Assembly: GCF_963259705.1 (NCBI RefSeq)
Contig: NC_081850.1
Location: 33,819,799 to 33,883,798, forward strand
Length of the DNA: 64,000 nt
Direction of reading: 5' to 3'
Source: Myotis daubentonii
Taxonomy: Eukaryota > Chordata > Mammalia > Chiroptera > Vespertilionidae
In this document: in pieces, positions 59,051 through 64,000 of the stretch
Position numbering within the stretch: the stretch's first letter is position 1
Layout: every line of letters starts with the position of its first letter
Made by a program: the position numbers and the translations under genes
The notes under the pieces: generated by a model
The model's database searches: none
Seen by the model: the letters and a program-made list of their open reading frames with translations, nothing else
What the model was told of the DNA's origin: nothing

Positions 59051-59792
59051 TTTTTCTGCCTTAGCTGCATTGGGGTAGTAACTCTGCTATGGACAAGAAC
59101 TCACTGCAGTCTGCCCCTTCTATTTCCAGCTCCCTCCACTTCCATTTCTCCTGAAGTCAGTAGGCATGTTCCCATGTAAGGAGTGAAGAGGGATCTTTGC
59201 CTCAAGGAGGGTTCCTCTAAATACCAGCTTTTTTTGCAGTTCCTCCTGGTGTATCACCCATAGTTTTTCTCTAACTCCTGTTCAGCTAGTAATCACTTAT
59301 GGGAATGGATTGGGGAAGTCAACATTAAGTAAAGTTATCAGGTAATGCTCTTTTAACTGGGCACCTGTTTAGTATCTGCGCCTCAGTGCTCATGGCTGTT
59401 GGTCTTCAGAGTAGTCTATTCCGGTTTTCCATCATAACACCTCTGAGCCTCAGGGAGCAAACCACTTTCCTGTTTCAGTCCTATATACTCTGCTTTTATC
59501 CCCTTTGACTTTTGACAGAAACTGTAATGAATTTGGGCTGAGTTCCCTACTTCTTTCCCAATATAAATTTTACTTTTGATCTACGTAGTCAATTATTTTT
59601 AAAAAACCTAGTCCTTTATTTATACATCTATTTACTTATATCCCATCTTGTTTCACAGAAGTTGAGGTAAATTAAAGGAAACATAAAATAGTAAAATACA
59701 AGTAGAAAGTAGAAAATAAAGATCGGAGAAGATAGAAATTAGAATTTGGCAAAGCCTGAGGATAGAGATTTGACTTCTTGGTCTTAGCCCAG
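59051..59792. other. Unassigned sequence
   Basis: Nothing recognised. Confidence 0.4.
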
Positions 59793-59813
59793 AAAAAAAA
59801 AATAACAAAATGT

Positions 59814-60027
59814 GGCCGAAACCGGTTTGGCTCAGTGGATAGAGCAACGGCCTGTGGACTGAGAGGTCCCAGGTTCGATTCTGGTCAAGGGCATGTACCT
59901 GGGTTGCGGGCACATCCCCAGTGGGAGATGTGAGGGAGGCAGCTGATCGATGTTTCTCTTTCATCGATATTTCTAACTCTCTATCTCTCTCCCTTCCTCT
60001 CTGTGAAAAATCAATAAAATATATTTT
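59814..60027 (+). mobile_element. Ves SINE, full length, young
   Basis: A near-consensus vespertilionid SINE: gccgaaaccggtttggctcag, A-box (about 59829-59840), B-box ggttcgattc (59872-59881), body, tcttcat/tcatcgat words, pyrimidine tract and tcaataaaatatatttt tail. A perfect duplication of about 18 bp (a-run followed by taacaaaatgtg) lies at about 59796-59814 and 60028-60045. The intact boxes and duplication mark it as the youngest SINE here. Confidence 0.97.
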
Positions 60028-60249
60028 AAAAAAATAACAAAATGTGAAATACAGTATTTCATATTTCTTGTTGATGATGAAGAGGAAAAAAGCCTGTAAC
60101 TCTAAAGGAATCTCCCTTGAAATTTCTTTCTGAGGGTAATTCCCTGAGAAAAGCATTGTAGGCACTGTGGTTATAAATGTGACCTTGAATCTTTCAGGCT
60201 AGCAGGCAAGTCAGGTAAATTAAAATCTATGGAGTAAAATAAATACAGT

Positions 60250-60780
60250 TCAAGGACAAGTCAGTATGGGAGTGCCTAGGAAAGAAAGACTTACTCTGAC
60301 AGAGGGATCTGGGAAGGTGGCAAGAGATTCCACCTGATTGAGCCTTGAAGGAAGGATTTAATTTTGAGTGGAGACAACAAAGAGATGGGCATGCCAGCCC
60401 TAGAGAATGGAATGAGCCATGGTCAAAGTTATGAGCTTGTGCTTGGGGGTGGAACAGGGAGATAGTCATTTGGGTCAAGTATGTGAAAACTGAAATGGAA
60501 GGCAAGATAAAAAGGGAGGCTAGTATGAGACTAAGCCTTGTAGGAAGTTGGATGATTTCTGAGGAAGGACCATGCCCTGACCTTGCTTGAGGAAGCTCAT
60601 TCTGGCACTTGGGTGAAGCATGTGTGTGTCACAGAAGCAAAGGTCTAAATGGGGCGTCAGTGAAGGCACCATTGCAATAACAAGAGAAGTGACCAAGCCT
60701 CAGCTAGGCTGGTGGCAGTGGAAATAAGAAGTAGGAGACGGAGAATCTATGGAAGCTAAAGTTAAAAAGATTTGGCCAGA
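60250..60780 (-). repeat. L2 LINE fragment
   Basis: Diverged antisense L2 phrases: gattgagccttgaaggaagg, gaagctcattctggcacttg, ccattgcaataacaagagaa, gctggtggcagtggaaat. Confidence 0.6.
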
Positions 60781-60904
60781 TGTAGAGGTTTAACTAGGAG
60801 ACAGATAGGAAGAGGAACAGGAGAAAGTTAGGAGGTAGGTTTGGCATATGCTGTGGTTATCCTTATGCTGATTGGATCTTCTGGAGTCTCTTCTGGATTT
60901 GCTG

Positions 60905-61105
60905 CAGTATAATACACTGGTCAAGAACTTTGACTTTAGTTGACTTAGACCTGATTTTGCATTATGGCTCACTAGCTATGTGACCTTGAATAAGCAATAC
61001 AAGCCTTCATTTTTCCATCTGTAAAATGGGGATAACATCTACCATTACCAGTTGTTATAAAGATTGGAGGAAAGCATGCTCATTTGGAAAGTGCTTAACA
61101 TACTG
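60905..61105 (+). repeat. MIR SINE
   Basis: A clear MIR order: gcattatggctcactagct, atgtgaccttgaataagc, ttccatctgtaaaatgggga, gttgttataaagattggagg, ggaaagtgcttaaca. Confidence 0.9.
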
Positions 61106-62279
61106 TGCAGCTGAACTACACAGTCTGGTTGGGATTCTTTCTACTCTTAGTACTTTTAGACTGGTCTTGCTCTTTTTTCTATTTGTATTTCTGTTTTTTT
61201 GTGTCATCTGCAATTCTGTTGGAAACATGGATTTCTCAAAGCATATTCAGAGAACCTCAGTGTCCTGGCTTACCTAGCAATAATAGTACACACAGCAGAA
61301 TAGTGAAGTCAAGCACCGTCTTGCTACTGCAAGAAAATCTGAAGTACTGAAGATGATTCTCCCTCCCCCAACATGTGTGTTTTGGCCCTAGTCACCACCA
61401 GGAGAAGAGGAGGGGCACTGTTAGGATACCAGGTGACATTCAAGTTTTGAAGACAAGATTCTGCACTCTGGGGTGTGAGGAGCTAAACGCTTCAAGGGTG
61501 AAATTCTCCTGTTGAAGTTAAAGTGCCCCTAAGGATAGAAAGTCAGAGACTTTTGCAAAAGGGAGTGCCAGCAGTTCCAGCGCCCCTTGGCTTCCCAAAC
61601 TACTTCTTGAAGATTTGTAAATGTGACAGTCTTCAAAAGCAGCAGCAAAAATGACAAGTGGGAGAAGTTGTGATGTGGCCTTCTGTGGATCCCTAAGGGA
61701 AGCTGACGCTAGGAAAGGATCTCTGTCTACAGGGTCAGAGAATGGTTATAGCATTCCTAATTATCAGGTGTTTTGGGCTGAGCTTCTTGTTGGGGAATTC
61801 TCTCTCTAATTAACATGTTTCCACTCTGAACATGCTCTCAGGTTTCTTCTAAATCCATAAAGAGTGGAAAAGAACATACCAGGAGCTCAGCTTTAATTGA
61901 AAATATAATAATTAGTTTGTGGAATCCTGCTGTTAATTATAGAGCCAGATTTTTCCCGGTATCTAATTCATTTTCTGATGATATTATGCCCTGACAGAAT
62001 TAATAAAGTTTCTGGGAATCTGTTACAAATTTTAAAAAAACTCTGTGACTCAGTCTGAACCCAGAAATCTAGACATGACCCATGTCATTCCAGTTTTCTT
62101 GGATCCTTTGAGTTGTTGGGGGAATTAAGTTCTTATGTTGTCACACAGATTAATGGAATGCTATTTTATATGAAATAGCTGGCATTCATTTTTGAAGTTG
62201 CTTAAGTAGTATATTCAAGGATTTGACAGTCGCCAGACACAGCATCCCCCTTCCATTTAGACAAAAGGGGCCACCTGTG
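61106..62279. other. Unassigned sequence, possibly unique
   Basis: No repeats or gene recognised. 61800-62000 has several taattaa/ttaatt words and could be regulatory, which cannot be shown from sequence alone. Confidence 0.45.
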
Positions 62280-62420
62280 CTAGTCACCATACTTGAATGT
62301 GCATAGGAATTGCCTAGAGATTTTGATTGAGAAGGTTCAAGGTGGGGCCTGGGACTCCCCATTTCTAACAGGCTCCCAGGCAGTGTCCACACTCCATTCA
62401 TGGAGCACATTTTGAGCTGT
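62280..62420 (+). mobile_element. MER-type hAT-Charlie relic
   Basis: It runs catacttgaatgtgcatagg, attgcctagagattttgatt, gtggggcctgggactcccca, tttctaacaggctcccagg, the order of MER3/MER58-like elements. Confidence 0.6.
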
Positions 62421-63939
62421 GCTCCACTCTGGCCCTTCTCCATCTTCTCCCTTTCCCGTGGGACAAGAAAAAAAAAAACATCCATGGGGAAGTGCCCCCT
62501 CTTTTTAGACCTTGCAGTAGATACTTGGGGGTCCTAGAATTCCCTTTCTAAATGGGCTAATGCCTTCTCCTAGGGTCTTCTCTGGCATTCTCTTCAGGTT
62601 CATTCACCCCAAATGGGTCCAGGGTTGGTTAAGGAATAGCTGTCACTAATGGTTATCTGTTGAAGGCCCCTGGTGGTGTAAGATACAACTGTGGTGTAAA
62701 GAAGCGGGCAAGTCAGGGTGTGGCAGCTCTCCTGGCACTCTTCCATTCTAGCACAGAACCCTGAGGAGTTCAAGAATTCAACCCAGTTTCCTCAGGTTCT
62801 TTGAGAAACATAAAAGGAGATTGCCATTGTCAGTAGGACTGGGGTATCTTGTAGGCAGAAGTTGCCTATCTTGAATTGGGGTGGTAGTGAGCATATGTCA
62901 TATGGCTTCCCTTTGTACTCTTGCCCTGGTCTTCAAATGTTAGGGTAGGTCTAACTGGAAGATGCCTTATGACCTCAGCAGATTGAGACCTTTTATCCCA
63001 TCATCATTTGATATGTTACACATTAGAAATATTCAAATTTATTAAATTGCTGCATGGTATATAGTTCTACATCTTTAGTTTGTCATCTGGGCCATTCTGC
63101 CATTGTTAAGTAGTGTTTATCAGCTCAACATTTCTTTTAAAAATAAGACAAAAATATATAAAAGAATATAAAATTAAAAAAATTATCCTGTGAGGAAGAA
63201 AATAAGATGAAATGCTTTTACATTTTATCATTTTCATGGATTTCAGTAGAATTTGGTTCTCGGTGGTTAGTTTTGTGAGGAACAAAGTTCCCAGTTGGAT
63301 GCAGATTTTAGGGCTGATGCTGAGTGAAAGGAGTGAAGGGTCTTCTGCTGAACTCAGCACCTCTTGCTGTGCTTTAAGTGTTCACCTGCACTTGGGAAAC
63401 CTCCTTCTGTATGCAGTGAATGCCTGCGTTTTAGGACCCTCATTCCTGCCCAGAATAGCAGGCAGTCTTGGCAGGACTCAAGGCACTTAAAATCTGACAC
63501 TTAGGATGGAGATTTCCCTAGGTATTCTCAGCTCCTCGTGCTCCTGTGGTGCCTCTGTCTGACCTCCCAGACACCCCATGCTTCCTGCCAAGGTAGAGAG
63601 GACATGGTGGGTTCTTTGGATTTGCTGAACTTCCTGTCAGTCTAGATTCTCTGTCTACCAGGCCTTTCCTGACTAGCCAAGGTCTAGGCTTCTTGCCACC
63701 TATATATTGGCATGAAAAATGAAGGCTGAAAAGAATAGTGGCAAACCTTCATTGTATCGCCAAAAAGAAAGGGACTGGAGCAATTTCTAACTGACTTCTT
63801 AGTTAAATTGCTTGGTTGTTGTTTTTTATCACCTTTATACCTCTGGGGCATTTATTGTGTTTGCACCTGTGAGCAGTTTCATGTGCTTTTTCTCTCTTTT
63901 CCATTTGTTTTTCTTTTCTTTCTTTTAGTCTCTCTCTTT
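62421..63939. other. Unassigned sequence
   Basis: Nothing recognised. The 92-codon frame at 63212-63490 has no domain. Confidence 0.4.
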
Positions 63940-64000
63940 TTTACTTAAAAAATTGAAGTGAAATTACATATCATAAAGTTAACCATTCAGTGGCATGTAG
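63940..64000 (-). mobile_element. L1M 3'-UTR start, cut by window end
   Basis: It runs aaaattgaagtgaaattaca, tatcataaagttaaccattc, agtggcatgtag, the usual antisense start of an old L1M 3' end. It continues beyond the window. Confidence 0.65.

Noticed and set aside
59821..59885. tRNA-like segment with A- and B-box
   Set aside because: It is the head of a Ves SINE. It lacks a complete cloverleaf and is followed by the SINE body and tail.
59653..60165. 170-codon minus-strand frame
   Set aside because: Most of it is the antisense of the Ves SINE at 59814-60027 plus AT-rich flank. No protein family is present.

Overview
The window is non-coding genomic DNA from a mammal, almost certainly a vespertilionid (vesper) bat. 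The diagnostic signs are tRNA-derived Ves SINEs, many HeliBat-type Helitrons (5' TC, 3' hairpin followed by CTAG, inserted between A and T), young hAT and mariner mini-elements, and bat-type L1. MIR, L2, MER5, MER20, Tigger and L1M relics give the general eutherian background. I found no host protein-coding exon, no structural RNA gene, no CpG-island promoter and no convincing processed pseudogene. Most open reading frames are short and fall in repeats or low-complexity DNA. The window therefore reads as an intergenic or large intronic tract.

Layout: 1-2.3 kb holds a fold-back hAT mini-element (60-270), a 76-bp near-perfect palindrome (898-973) and a second fold-back hAT (1614-1918). 2.8-5.7 kb is a 5'-truncated antisense L1 with a clear 9-bp target duplication and a nearly readable ORF2. 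5.7-14.4 kb is mostly unique with MIR/L2 scraps. 14.4-19.5 kb holds a 669-bp hAT that carries a piece of a retrotransposon-like reading frame, two Helitrons, L1 3' ends, MIR and a SINE. 20.86-21.78 kb is a solo LTR with a perfect 6-bp duplication. 23.7-24.8 kb is a three-level nest: Tigger-like element, mariner mini-element, Helitron. 28.7-30.4 kb holds a second Tigger-like element, an L1 split by a different solo LTR, and a Ves SINE. 31.8-33.4 kb is an ancient L1 ORF2 relic plus a short Helitron. 40.7-42.6 kb has a Helitron followed by an L1M 3' end split by a second copy of the 20.86-kb LTR, in inverse orientation. 44.5-45.5 kb is a composite Helitron that still encodes the end of the Helitron helicase. 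50.3-51.0 kb is a GC-rich Helitron. 53.6-56.1 kb holds MER20, MER5 with a nested SINE, a MER3-like element, a further SINE and the sister copy of the 1614 fold-back hAT. 58.3-58.5 kb is a homopyrimidine microsatellite. The last 5 kb holds a Ves SINE, L2, MIR, a MER relic and the start of another L1M 3' end.

No genes work together here. The content is a record of several transposon waves: eutherian-wide elements first, then bat-lineage hAT, mariner and Helitron bursts. The most unusual signals are the retrotransposon-like coding relic inside the bat hAT (14763-14972), the Helitron with two 5' termini and a helicase remnant (44482-45480), and the three-transposon nest (23693-24837). Repeat family names come from recognition of consensus features by eye. 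Boundaries that rest on target-site duplications are stated as such; the others are approximate.
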